Assembly: GCA_018806985.1 (NCBI GenBank)
Contig: JADANN010000146.1
Span: 496,001 to 560,000, forward strand
From: Angiostrongylus vasorum
Lineage: Eukaryota; Nematoda; Chromadorea; Rhabditida; Metastrongylidae
Length of the DNA: 64,000 nucleotides
Direction of reading: 5' to 3'
The notes beneath the pieces were generated by a model, which was not told the origin of the DNA, made no database searches, and worked only from the letters and a program-made list of their open reading frames with translations. Below, piece by piece: positions 55,608-64,000 of the stretch (within the stretch, counting starts at the first letter, position 1; every line of letters begins with the position of its first letter). The translations under genes were made by a program, and so were the position numbers.

Positions 55608-56039
55608 CCTAACAATGTATCCGGCCTAAACAGTGGAGATGAAAAATCTGAAAACACATGACAATTTTTAGTGAGTTGAAACACATTTCTTATGTGTTTT
55701 CGTGTTATTGGAGAGACCGTCGAAGGTTTCAGGGATTTCTTCCCAAAAATAACCTAATTTCTGTGAAAGTACAAACTTTAATCCCAGTTTGAAAAACGTT
55801 AAACCCTCAGTAGATGACTATAAACAGTTTACCAGAAGCAAGACAAGCATTTAGATCGAAATGAAAACACCACATTTACTCATATCATTTTACAAGGCTC
55901 CCAATGCTTGCCGTCTCATAGTGACTTCGGTGTTGCTGGGTGCCGCCCTAGGATGTATAGCGAGGGTTTGCCCTTTCCATAGAGCCTTCCAACCATCTAG
56001 GAAGCGAAATAAGGGCAAACCAATGCCAGCAATCACACT

Positions 56040-56405
56040 GTCTTGGTATCAACTAGTCGCAAAGTGGCGAATCTCCTATTCATCCAGAAGGTCGCACAAA
56101 AACACAGATGGGCCGATCACATAATAGGAAGAACTGATGACAGATGGGTGAAAAGAACAATGGAGTGGACTCAATAAGAATCTACAAAGACCACGACCAA
56201 GGATTAAGCCTCTACGACCACCTAAACGATGGGCTCACGTGTTCGCGGCTTACGTCAACCACATATCAAGGATTTCAGGATTACGGAATGGCCCCACGGA
56301 CGTCAACATGTTCGACGCAGACGATCACCGTGGACGACCACTGTATAAGAAAGCAAGTAACAGAAAATGTGCTGCGGCCCAGAATATTAGTAAGAACGGT
56401 TGATT
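56040..56405 (+). pseudogene. RTE 3' end fragment inserted in block A copy 3
   Basis: The plus strand encodes ADHIIGRTDDRWVKRTMEWT (WAGHIMRRTDDRW-type module), a RPPKRWAHVFAAYVNH segment and a final KCAAAQN equivalent. The insertion may begin further left (about 55870) in sequence I could not assign. Confidence 0.65.
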
Positions 56406-56794
56406 GGTGTATTAATACCCAAATATTTTACATCGCAAACGATTTGAGAACTCACTTGTAGAACGATGATCATAAATAGAACAAAACAGAGGATCCATGA
56501 GAGCAAATAAAATCCGCAATGGTCGAAAAATGACTGGAACAAAGATAAAAGGTTACGGTAGGAAGAAGCATAGCAAAAGACGATGAGGGAAAAAATCATA
56601 AAGACAAGAATAAAGAAAGCACCTTAGTCACTTGGATGGGTTCTAATTCTGCCACCAGTTGTTCGACACAATCTCCTTTCTCCTTCTAAAATCCCAAACT
56701 GATCAAATATCTGTAATGGTTTCTTGCAGCTATTTAATCTGCAATCACTTGATCACCGCTTCGTGTACCAGCAGTATTTTTCTCTGCAGGGGAA

Positions 56795-57070
56795 AAACCA
56801 AGCCTTAATACTCCGGATTCGAACCCACCATCACTATTTCCGAGCTGACGTGTTACCCATTGCACAACTGAGGATCTCCCTTTACCTTTCTCTCAGTCAG
56901 TTTTTTGCCCTAACCGTGCCATGGGCAAAAGAAATGGCCGAGAGGAAGGCAAACTGAGGGCCTCAGTGGTGCAGTGGGTAACACATGAGCCCTCGGAAAA
57001 GTTAATCATAGGTCCGACATATACCATGTGTTCCCAGTTTTGCAATATTGTGGATGGACTCCAACATTGT
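56795..57070. repeat. F5 SINE inverted pair, head to head
   Basis: A minus copy (56795-56920) with a perfect B box (GGTTCGAATCC on minus, near 56820) and GTGTTACCCATTGCACAACT meets a plus copy (56935-57070) reading GGCCTCAGTGGTGCAGTGGG. Centre near 56922. Confidence 0.65.
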
Positions 57071-57184
57071 TTTGTATTTGCACTTCTCTTTTTATAAGTA
57101 TTTAATGCCCTTTAACACTTAAATTTGTAACTATTTTAACAATGCCATGAATCTCCCTCACCGAGAGATCCGCGGCTGGTCTCG

Positions 57185-58075
57185 ATGCCACGTGGCGTAT
57201 CCCCAGGTTACGGATAGTGGCTTAATGGCGGAGCAAAAGCGATATTCGCTTCCTTGAGGCGCAGGCGAGTCCAGAGGATGAACCTCTTGTTTCGGCTGCG
57301 GCAATCTGGCTAACATTCCGTGCTTAGGTGGAAATGTAGGTGTATGCTTGTATTGGCATGTTCTTGTTTATGCAGATTGTATTCTACAGGCCAACTCAGC
57401 CAAAAGCCTTCGACACATGGTTGGAAGTTTCCTCCAACAAATAGGCACCATAACCATTTTGGAGGCAAGCTACACGTGAGTGTACCCAATGTACCAGTTC
57501 TGGTAGTTCTGAATTGGCAAACTGCTGTCGAGTACCAATACAGCAACATAAATGAGCTCCAGTCCTTTGATGTCGATAGGCAGTAGATTTGATAGCGCTA
57601 AATTAAACGAGTACAGGGACGCTGCTAAAATCTTAAGGTTATTCTAGGTTGTCTAACTCTCGAAAGACTGATATGTACATATAAAGCATGTACACTTGCA
57701 TCTGAGTCCTCCTTTGAAAACGTGATGAGGGAGGCTAGAAGGATAAGAAACGACATCATCGAATTGCTTAGGACGAAAAACCGCTGCCCATTTATGGTCA
57801 TCTATTGCATGGGAGGAGCACTGTTCTTCAGCGCATGCGATAATAGAGTCGGCAACGCTGGGATCCTCGTCGAAACGATTTTCGTCGTCGGCATCGACTC
57901 TTTCGAACAACTAACAATCTGAATAGAACACTTACGGTTGAAAAGACGTGCATTAATATCGGCTTTGACAATCTCTGTTGTTTGCACATCCACTAGCTTT
58001 CCAAAGGCAAGACGGTATAGCTACGGCATCCAAAGTGGTAGTGGAAAAAACAATCCACGACTGCTAATTGGATCC
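57185..58075 (+). pseudogene. RTE 5' region and endonuclease start, fragment
   Basis: The first 450 bp match the 5' region of the 39-42 kb RTE (AAAAGCGATATTCGCTTCCT, GCAGATTGTATTCTACAGGC). The endonuclease follows with REARRIRNDIIELLRTKNRC, a CDNRVGNAGILVETIFV stretch and SFEQLTI (57722-57922), plus a short frame-shifted continuation. Everything after that is missing. Confidence 0.75.
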
Positions 58076-58299
58076 CTTCGATAAGTCTCAACACGAGACA
58101 GAGAACGAGTGAAGTTCTGGGACCCATATGGCATTGAAGATCGTTAGATATAAAACAGAACACACATTTAAAAGATTAATTTAAAAGAACAATATTTCGA
58201 AAAATACATAAAGTCGAATAAGACTGTGACAGTAAAAAATCAAGAAATCACTAATAGCAAATAATAATCTTTCCTTGGTTGCAAAATAATCAACATTTG

Positions 58300-58830
58300 T
58301 CTAAATCGTTGAGCTTACACTAGGTCGGTAATAAGGTTTATTCGGCCAACGTTCCGATATCTTCACATTAGAGCTGATGATCTGAGCCGATGGTCGACAG
58401 TTGTTCGTCTTCTAGATGTGGCGTCTTCACTCGTACCGAGGCGGACCTTCTTCAGTGAACACCTCACGAATGAGACGTGCTTACCCTTCAGTGCTCTTAA
58501 AAAATTGTTTTGCTATTCGTGTGCTAGGTAACATATAACCGTCTGTTGCGGCGTGGACTATCCGTCGAGAAACCAATTATTATTAACGGCTATTCTATCA
58601 ACAACAATCGCTCCGTATAGGAGAGCACTGCCGGTTGAGGATGCCTCATTCGTGCGGTGTTCACCGAAAAAGATCCGTCTCGGTACGACTGCGAAAACGC
58701 TACATCGAGATGACGAATATCTGTGGACCCCCGGGCTCAGGTCACCGGCTCTGATGAAGACGAAGACATCGAAACGTTAGCTGAATAATCCTTATTACCA
58801 ACCAGGTGTAAGCTAAACAATTTAAACAGA
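58300..58830. repeat. F6 foldback element, best complete copy
   Basis: Inverted arms of about 200-220 bp (left from 58308 CTTACACTAGGTCGGTAATA, right ending ATTACCAACCAGGTGTAAGC) surround an AT-rich centre. The outer arms carry hammerhead-like motifs (left decayed near 58340-58375 minus, right intact at 58747-58783). No coding capacity. It sits immediately beside block B copy 3. Confidence 0.8.
58747..58783 (+). ncRNA. Hammerhead-like motif with intact core (F6)
   Basis: GGCU, CUGAUGA, A, GAC-GAAGAC-AUC (one mismatch), GAAA, C, GUU, AGCU. Core and stem I complete; the cleavage triplet is GUU. Confidence 0.55.
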
Positions 58831-59417
58831 TGTTTCTTTCTCGTTTTCAGACAACTTTTTTTCGGGACTTCTGTTCTTGTGAACCTTAAGTACTGTGAGA
58901 AAAGCAATGCTTACGACGATTGCTCGATAGCAGCATAAAATATCACTCGAATTTGCCATCGGTCGAACCTTGTCACGATCGGCTTCAGCCCAATCGCAAC
59001 TGATCACTGAAAATTATTGCGAGAAATCAGTCATAGCTCTAAATTTTTAAGGAAACCAACTCAAAAAACCTTTTCCATGCATTAATCATTGAATAAACAC
59101 ACGAAGACATGGCGATGATAAGAACTTTTTTTGGGATGCACTGTTAATGGCTTCTCTACCAAAAGGAAATCATATGGTTCAAGGTGTCTTCGAATCTTGC
59201 GCTAAGGTAACTGTAAGAAAAAAAACTGGGGAAAAAAAGTTCACCAACCAGTTCCGCATTCATTGAGTTGTAAATGTTCAGGTGCACAGAGTGGCATCGA
59301 ATTTTCCGGGATTTCCAAATAATCTGTGCACTGTTTACTACAGAAAACTGTTCGAATGACATCTGCCTTGCAAAATATTGGTGCTATTGCCAGCAGAAGA
59401 AGAAATTCAACGTTCAT
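58822..59417 (-). CDS. Small cysteine-rich secreted protein, two exons predicted (copy B3)
   Basis: Exon 1 (59249-59417) begins directly after TTTCTTGCAG and encodes a signal-peptide-like MNVEFLLLLAIAPIFCKA, then DVIRTVFCSKQCTDYLEIPE and LQLNECGT. The donor is GTTGGT at 59248 (weak); the acceptor TAATTTTCAG is at 59007. Exon 2 encodes VISCDWAEADRDKVRPMANS, SSDILCCYRAIV. It either reads on to a stop at 58822 (AFLTVLKVHKNRSPEKK, a short hydrophobic then basic tail, about 117 residues in all) or is spliced at the conserved GTAAGC (58909-58914) to an unseen exon. Cysteine spacing is the same as in copy B2. Exon 1 carries 10 synonymous and 2 replacement differences from B2. Confidence 0.6.
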
Positions 59418-59430
59418 CTGCAAGAAATCC
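59418..59430 (-). promoter_or_regulatory. Splice acceptor directly before ATG, candidate trans-splice site
   Basis: TTTCTTGCAG on minus touches the start codon, as in the 25.5 kb copy. Confidence 0.45.
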
Positions 59431-59689
59431 GAATCCGGAACGAATTTACCCTACGAAACGACAAGAAACGAACGAGAAGATATCAATCACTTAGGAAAAG
59501 AAGAAAAGAGAAACAAATGTGTTGTTGATGATGATTCAGAAAAAAACAGAAAAAAATGGCATGACATGAGTCACTTGTTATTTTTTTCTCTATAATCAAA
59601 TTCATGGATGTTATTCTTAAGAGAAGATGCTCACTACTGTGGAGTGTGTCGATTCAATGTGTAAAACAGCCTGAAGGTAAGTTATGAAT

Positions 59690-60290
59690 TTTCTAGATCC
59701 AATTTCGCTACCTAACAAAGCGATCCACACATGGTGATAAAAGCTTAGTTGAAGTGGGAAGATTCATTTTAATACATTCGCGATGAAGACGATTCTTCGA
59801 AATCAGACGGATTTCTGCTCGTTGGAATCTTTTAAGACCTCAGAGATTTATAGATTTATAGAAGAAACTTTGGTTTATCGTGTTCATCGCGTATACAAAC
59901 TTTACACTATGTCCTCTCAAAAATTAAACATATTTAAAATTGACAGCTTAATAAACTGATGATGAAATTTAAGTTTTTAAAGACTCCAACGAAAGAGCGG
60001 CATTTGCAAACATGAATGACTTGGGAACACCACCCGTGTCTTGCTGCACGAAGTCCCAATTGTTCAGTGTGCTCTGTCGTTACATAGATTTACTCCTGTA
60101 CGAGGTTCTAAATGAAAATATCAAACTGTTTCCCAGCTTCGGTGATGCTGCTGTGATGTTAGCTTTCGATCTGCATTACAGTTCCAGATTGAGGAACACC
60201 GTTCAATTTCGATGAGAATGTCGCCAAATTTTTAGAATGAAGGAGGTAGAGGCAAAAAAAATAAAAAAAATGGTAACCCTGCCCCAAACA
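59690..60290. other. No recognised feature
   Basis: A 67-codon plus frame at 60012-60215 (MNDLGTPPVSCCTKS) has no support. Confidence 0.3.
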
Positions 60291-60650
60291 TTGTATCCCA
60301 CTTTTCGTGGTTCTTGGTCTTGCATCCGTCATCCACGCTTGTTTTAGGATTTGCACGTATTTAGGCCATCACTTGACAAACTTATCTTCTTCATTAGTCT
60401 CGAAAAATGCTGGTCAAGCAGTCACAGAGAAATCATGGCATAGCTCTGCTACATCCTCTTCGAATCTTCACCAGACAAGGTGCCATTGTTTTTGATGGAT
60501 GGGAAGGAGATTTTCGCAGTAGATTTTGGTACCGATATAACTATCCAAAAGAGATAGAAGGCTTAGTTGAACTCGAGGGTGGGCAAAACCAACGACGTTT
60601 CTTGAACCACAATGCTTCCTGCTCTCATGAAAAAAACCGGGTCCGAAATC
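60290..60650 (-). repeat. Very divergent F2 SINE (tentative)
   Basis: Minus-strand landmarks of F2 survive in order: GGTTCAAG, CAACTAAGCCTTCTATCTC, TCGGTACCAA and TGCTTGACCAGCATTTTTCG. The 154-codon frame over this stretch is therefore suspect. Confidence 0.4.
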
Positions 60651-61120
60651 TAAATCTTGAAACAAGAACGCCATCGTATAAATATTTCAGCTGTTTGTGT
60701 ACGGAAAATCTCCATAAAAACATAAATGATCACCGCTCATTTCGCGGAGGCTGGGAAATTAGTAGAGTTCGTTTGAGAATTAAACACGACAATGCAGATT
60801 TTTCCAGGATGAAACGCTTAATCTTCGATAGCTACACGAGTGTTAGGGACGAAAACATCACGAATGCATAGAACAGGTTTTACTTTATCCATGTGGAGTC
60901 ATAAAATTGCCACTATACGCTACATTTTTCAAATTATACTTCACCTGCCACACCTGTTGCTGTGAAGTGTTTGTGTGAGTTTCCTACGGTATAGCTTGTC
61001 CTCGACCATTCTAGACAATAATCACGACCTATCGTAACAAATGGAAATGAAAAACAGTGAATTTCTGGTGAAAAATTGCGCTCCATATACCCTATATTAG
61101 GGAAGACGGCTGTTTTCTAA
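60650..61120. other. No recognised feature
   Basis: Nothing beyond the tail of the frame that ends at 60871. Confidence 0.25.
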
Positions 61121-61365
61121 TAACTTCCGGTAATGGGTGGTTGCTGATAGCATCGTTAGAGTTAAAAAAACTAGCTGACAGAAAGGCAAAATAAGGGTTT
61201 CAGCTGGTGTGGTGGATGACAGCACGTGAGTTAGCGGAAAGGGTAATCGCGGTTATGAAACCTAAATGAGGTCCCGAGTTCTTCTCATAGTTCAGCATTC
61301 TTGTGGTTGTATCAAACATAATATCCTGTTATGAGAAAAGGATAGGCAGCAAATGATAGCTAATC
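61120..61365 (+). repeat. F5 SINE, near full length
   Basis: TTGCTGATAGCATCGTTAGA, head CAGCTGGTGTGGTGGATGAC, GGTAATCGCGG, TTGTGGTTGTATCAAACATA, tail GGATAGGCAGCAAATGATAG. Confidence 0.7.
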
Positions 61366-61395
61366 GTTGTGACTTCTGATAATGTTCAGTAATAA

Positions 61396-61638
61396 ACCAA
61401 TACCAGGATTTACCACCGTCCTGGCAGCAAAGTCGCATGGTGGCAAATCTCCATCTGATCCACAAGAGCTGCAATTGCCTGTGGTGGTGAAGACCTGGGG
61501 CAGGCTTTAGCCAGGCTAACCTCAGGATTCCAGGGAACCACAATGGCTTAAGCAACAAATCTCCGAGACATGCAGATTATGCTGCGGCCCGCATAACCAG
61601 TCAGACGAGCCATTCAAGTATCAAGTGTCAAGTAAGTA
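61396..61638 (+). repeat. F3 element, 3' half with RTE-like tail
   Basis: Begins within the body (AAACCAATACCAGGATTTAC) and ends TTCAAGTATCAAGTGTCAAG. Confidence 0.75.
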
Positions 61639-61639
61639 A

Positions 61640-62360
61640 GTTGTTAATTCAATTGGTAAAATTTGTTATTACAAGATGAGACAAACCTATTGAAAGCCGT
61701 TAATGCCTTCACACGCATACGAATGATCTCCGAATGACCTCCGTTGATCTCACTTTTTGTTTCCCCCTTTCACCAGCCTACATCCTTTTCCACTAACATT
61801 GCTCGTTGTAATGAATAATATCCTTTCTTATCACTTTAGATAAATTTTACTAGTCAAGAGTTATAGGGTACTACAGACTTGAGCTACGTCAGTTGAAAAC
61901 AACTTCAACTTCGATCTCAGTCGACCACTCATCAAGAACGATGTTGTATATCGTAGAACTTCTCATGGCTTCTGTCGAAGGATCTGAAGAAAGTGAACTG
62001 AGGAAGAGAGTGGAAGTTTTGGTGGCGAAGCCTGCGTTGAGTTCTTGCAATGTCTAGTTCTAGCAGTTCTGGTCTCATAGCCACCGACCTTCGATGGAAG
62101 TTAGTCTGATGTGAATACACGTTTTTCTCAGTGCACAGACACGACACATTTATATGAGTTACTTGCTGCTCATATTCATGGAATGATTGCGGACGAGTTG
62201 AACAGATACAGTGACGAACAATGACAACATGAGAAAATTCATCGGTCACCGCTTGATGGGCATTGTTTATCTACCACATCTAACGGACTGCTGCAGCTCA
62301 AATCCTGGTCCTGTTCATAGCAAGAGAGATTTGAAAGTTTACTGATATGATGTTAACTTT
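61640..62360. other. No recognised feature; one 105-codon frame
   Basis: The minus frame at 61932-62249 (MTDEFSHVVIVRHCICSTRP) has no family match that I can see and no duplicate in the window. Confidence 0.2.
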
Positions 62361-62590
62361 TTAATTTATTGCCTACTAGCATTTTTCACGGCAGGGTATT
62401 ACGAGTGATACAACCACAATGATGCTGAGATATTTGCAAAACTCCGGACCGCTGGTGTCTGCGGTGGAGAACGAAAGCGCTATTACCCTTTCCGGAGGCT
62501 AACGCGTTCACCACCACACCATGCGGGTAGTTCGCTTCGCCTGTCGCTCAGCTAGTTCTATTGATCAGTGCCATCGATTCTATTGACATA
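62361..62590 (-). repeat. F5 SINE, full length
   Basis: Tail TTTATTGCCTACTAGC, GATACAACCACAATGATGCT, ACCACACCATGCGGGTAG head, 5' end ATCAGTGCCATCG. Confidence 0.75.
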
Positions 62591-62929
62591 ATTCCATTTT
62601 ACCGACATCATAAGGTGTGCCCGACAAGGTCGGTCGTACAAGACTAGGCCTTAGGCCGCTAATGGGCCTAATCAATAGGACTGCAGCATAGTATATTTAC
62701 TGCAGGCCTGGAAAGCACGTACGCATTGACGAGTTTATAGTGAATTTATTCAGCGAATTCATATAGGCAACTGTTGTAAAGAGGAAGCAACGTCCTGAAC
62801 AAGTTCTCTACTGCACACTGCGTAGTGGACAATATTTTAAAAACCGACTTTAGTTGAACTTCGATATCAATAATCAATAATTTTCTATGTGACACGCAAG
62901 GCTATTGTCAACAATGAAGTACCAACTGC

Positions 62930-63180
62930 GACAGAACGCATTGCCTGCCCAAAGTAGATCATATTGGAAGTGGGAATCGACCACTACCCATCCTGTATAG
63001 AAGGGCACCGCCGAGTGAAGTGGACCACTCGAGCGGTGCTCAGTGCAGTCGATTCGACTCGTTGAGACAACGAACACCCAAGTCGCGACAAAGACCGGCT
63101 GTGGACCACTGACTCGGATCGACGCGGCACTAAGGAAGGTGAAGGCGCCGGGACGCTAGTTGTATAGAGAATTCCTCTAT
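62930..63180 (+). repeat. F6 foldback element, right half
   Basis: GAAGTGGGAATCGACCACTA, CATCCTGTATAGAAGGGCAC and GACCACTGACTCGGATCGAC. The hammerhead-like core is lost (GCACTAAGGAAGGTGAAGGC). Confidence 0.55.
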
Positions 63181-63544
63181 CAGATACAGAATTCTCTATC
63201 TACCTAACTAATACATTCTATGGGTCGATGGGGACCGCGTTGCTACAGTGGGTTGTAAGAAATATTTAATAAAAAAAATGATCGGACTTGACCATTGTTT
63301 TGAAAGACAGATTATGTAGAATCCCATTAGTCCCAGAACGAACCTATTTCATGGCAGAACCAGGCCACCTTGTTGTGGTACCTTGAACCATAACAGCACA
63401 AATAGAGAATCTTCTACCAAAATGCGATAGCCTCTCCGTTGAGTGAACGGATTCCAATGCTCTAATGGTTGAATAAAAAAAAATACTGGTCTCCAACAAG
63501 TTACTTTACTATTAAAGGGGTTACAGACTGTTACAGTGATTAGA

Positions 63545-63834
63545 ATAAAAAAATAAAAGATAAGGCTCTCGGAGTTGATCAATCCTTGAGGGATGCTCCA
63601 TGCATTCGACTTCAATACGCCTCGCTTGGAGGTGAATGAATGCATATATGGCCTTTACAATGACTCGCAGGGGCCAGCGATGTATTGATTGAACCAGTGC
63701 TGCTATCCTTCCAGACAAGTCTGGTACCAATTTGCCGATCCCGGATGAATGGAAGGCTTGGTGGGCAATGTGCGCTAGGATAGATTCCACGAGTGTGTTG
63801 CAGGGGGTCTCAGATCACTGTGCCACACGCGCCC
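63545..63834 (-). repeat. tRNA-derived SINE F1, full length
   Basis: ATAAAAGATAAGGCTCTCGG tail side, TGGTACCAATTTGCCGATCC, head end TGCCACACGCGCCCC. Confidence 0.8.
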
Positions 63835-64000
63835 CTATGATTAGAATATTCAGTGATATTATGTCACCTTTTTGCTATGTCATTTCATATCATTTTGATT
63901 TTGCTTGCAAACTTACGTGGGAGCTGATCATGCTAGTGATTAAATTCTCCTTGGATCATTACATCGTACAAATTAATTCTTCCTAATAAGAACGTCTCGC

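Larger units (their letters stand above)
54985..56720 (+). repeat. Segmental duplication block A, copy 3
   Basis: Homologous to 18640-20010 (ATAAAACCGCACAAAACAAC, GCGAAATAAGTAAACTCGTC, CCGGCCTAAACAGTGGAGAT, ACCTTAGTCACTTGGA). Interrupted by an RTE fragment (about 55870-56405) and followed at 58.8 kb by block B copy 3. Confidence 0.75.
58815..59690 (+). repeat. Segmental duplication block B, copy 3
   Basis: Homologous to 24915-25755 over the gene, its intron ends and upstream DNA. Confidence 0.75.

Noticed and set aside
60407..60871. 154-codon plus-strand frame as a gene
   Set aside because: Much of it overlaps a divergent F2 SINE on the opposite strand; no domain or splice support.
1..64000. 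CRISPR array or bacterial operon
   Set aside because: No regularly spaced direct repeats with unique spacers, and gene structure, introns and retroelements are eukaryotic.

Overview
This 64 kb window looks like animal genomic DNA, most likely from a parasitic strongylid (hookworm-like) nematode. The clues are AT-rich sequence, no long intact ORFs, short introns, two ATGs placed directly after a nematode-type TTTTxCAG splice acceptor (the layout of spliced-leader trans-splicing), and many RTE and Penelope-like retroelements. The species call is inference. No rRNA, functional tRNA, CRISPR array or bacterial-style operon was seen.

Most of the window is transposable-element debris. (1) RTE-clade non-LTR elements: a long degenerate copy on the minus strand (39.2-42.4 kb), an internally deleted one (21.6-23.2 kb), a 3' half (9.2-10.4 kb) and three fragments. 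(2) Penelope-like elements (PLEs) with a Penelope-type RT and a C-terminal GIY-YIG endonuclease, in about eleven broken pieces (3.7-6.9, 11.4-12.1, 26.7-27.7, 31.5-36.6, 45-48, 51.6-51.9 and 53.1-55.0 kb), several joined as inverted pairs. (3) tRNA-derived SINE-like families, called here F1, F2 and F5. (4) F3, a non-autonomous family whose 3' tail matches the RTE tail. (5) F6, foldback elements with long inverted arms. PLE 3' ends and F6 arms share a motif resembling a minimal hammerhead ribozyme: CUGANGA, a short hairpin, GAAAC, then GUC or GUU, enclosed by GGCU/AGCC.

Under the transposons is an older layer of segmental duplication. Three low-copy blocks recur in the same order and orientation: A(12.5)-B(14.2)-C(14.6-16.7 kb), A(18.6)-B(24.9)-C(36.7-38.7 kb), and A(55.0)-B(58.8 kb). 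This looks like a tandem triplication later pulled apart by insertions. Block B carries the best host gene: a small cysteine-rich protein with a signal peptide, in two apparently usable copies (24.92-25.49 and 58.82-59.42 kb, minus strand) and one truncated copy (14.24 kb). Exon 1 of the two good copies differs at 12 sites, 10 of them synonymous by my count.

Sequence limits: all family assignments come from reading and comparing copies within the window. No database search was possible and boundaries are approximate, usually within 5-20 bases.
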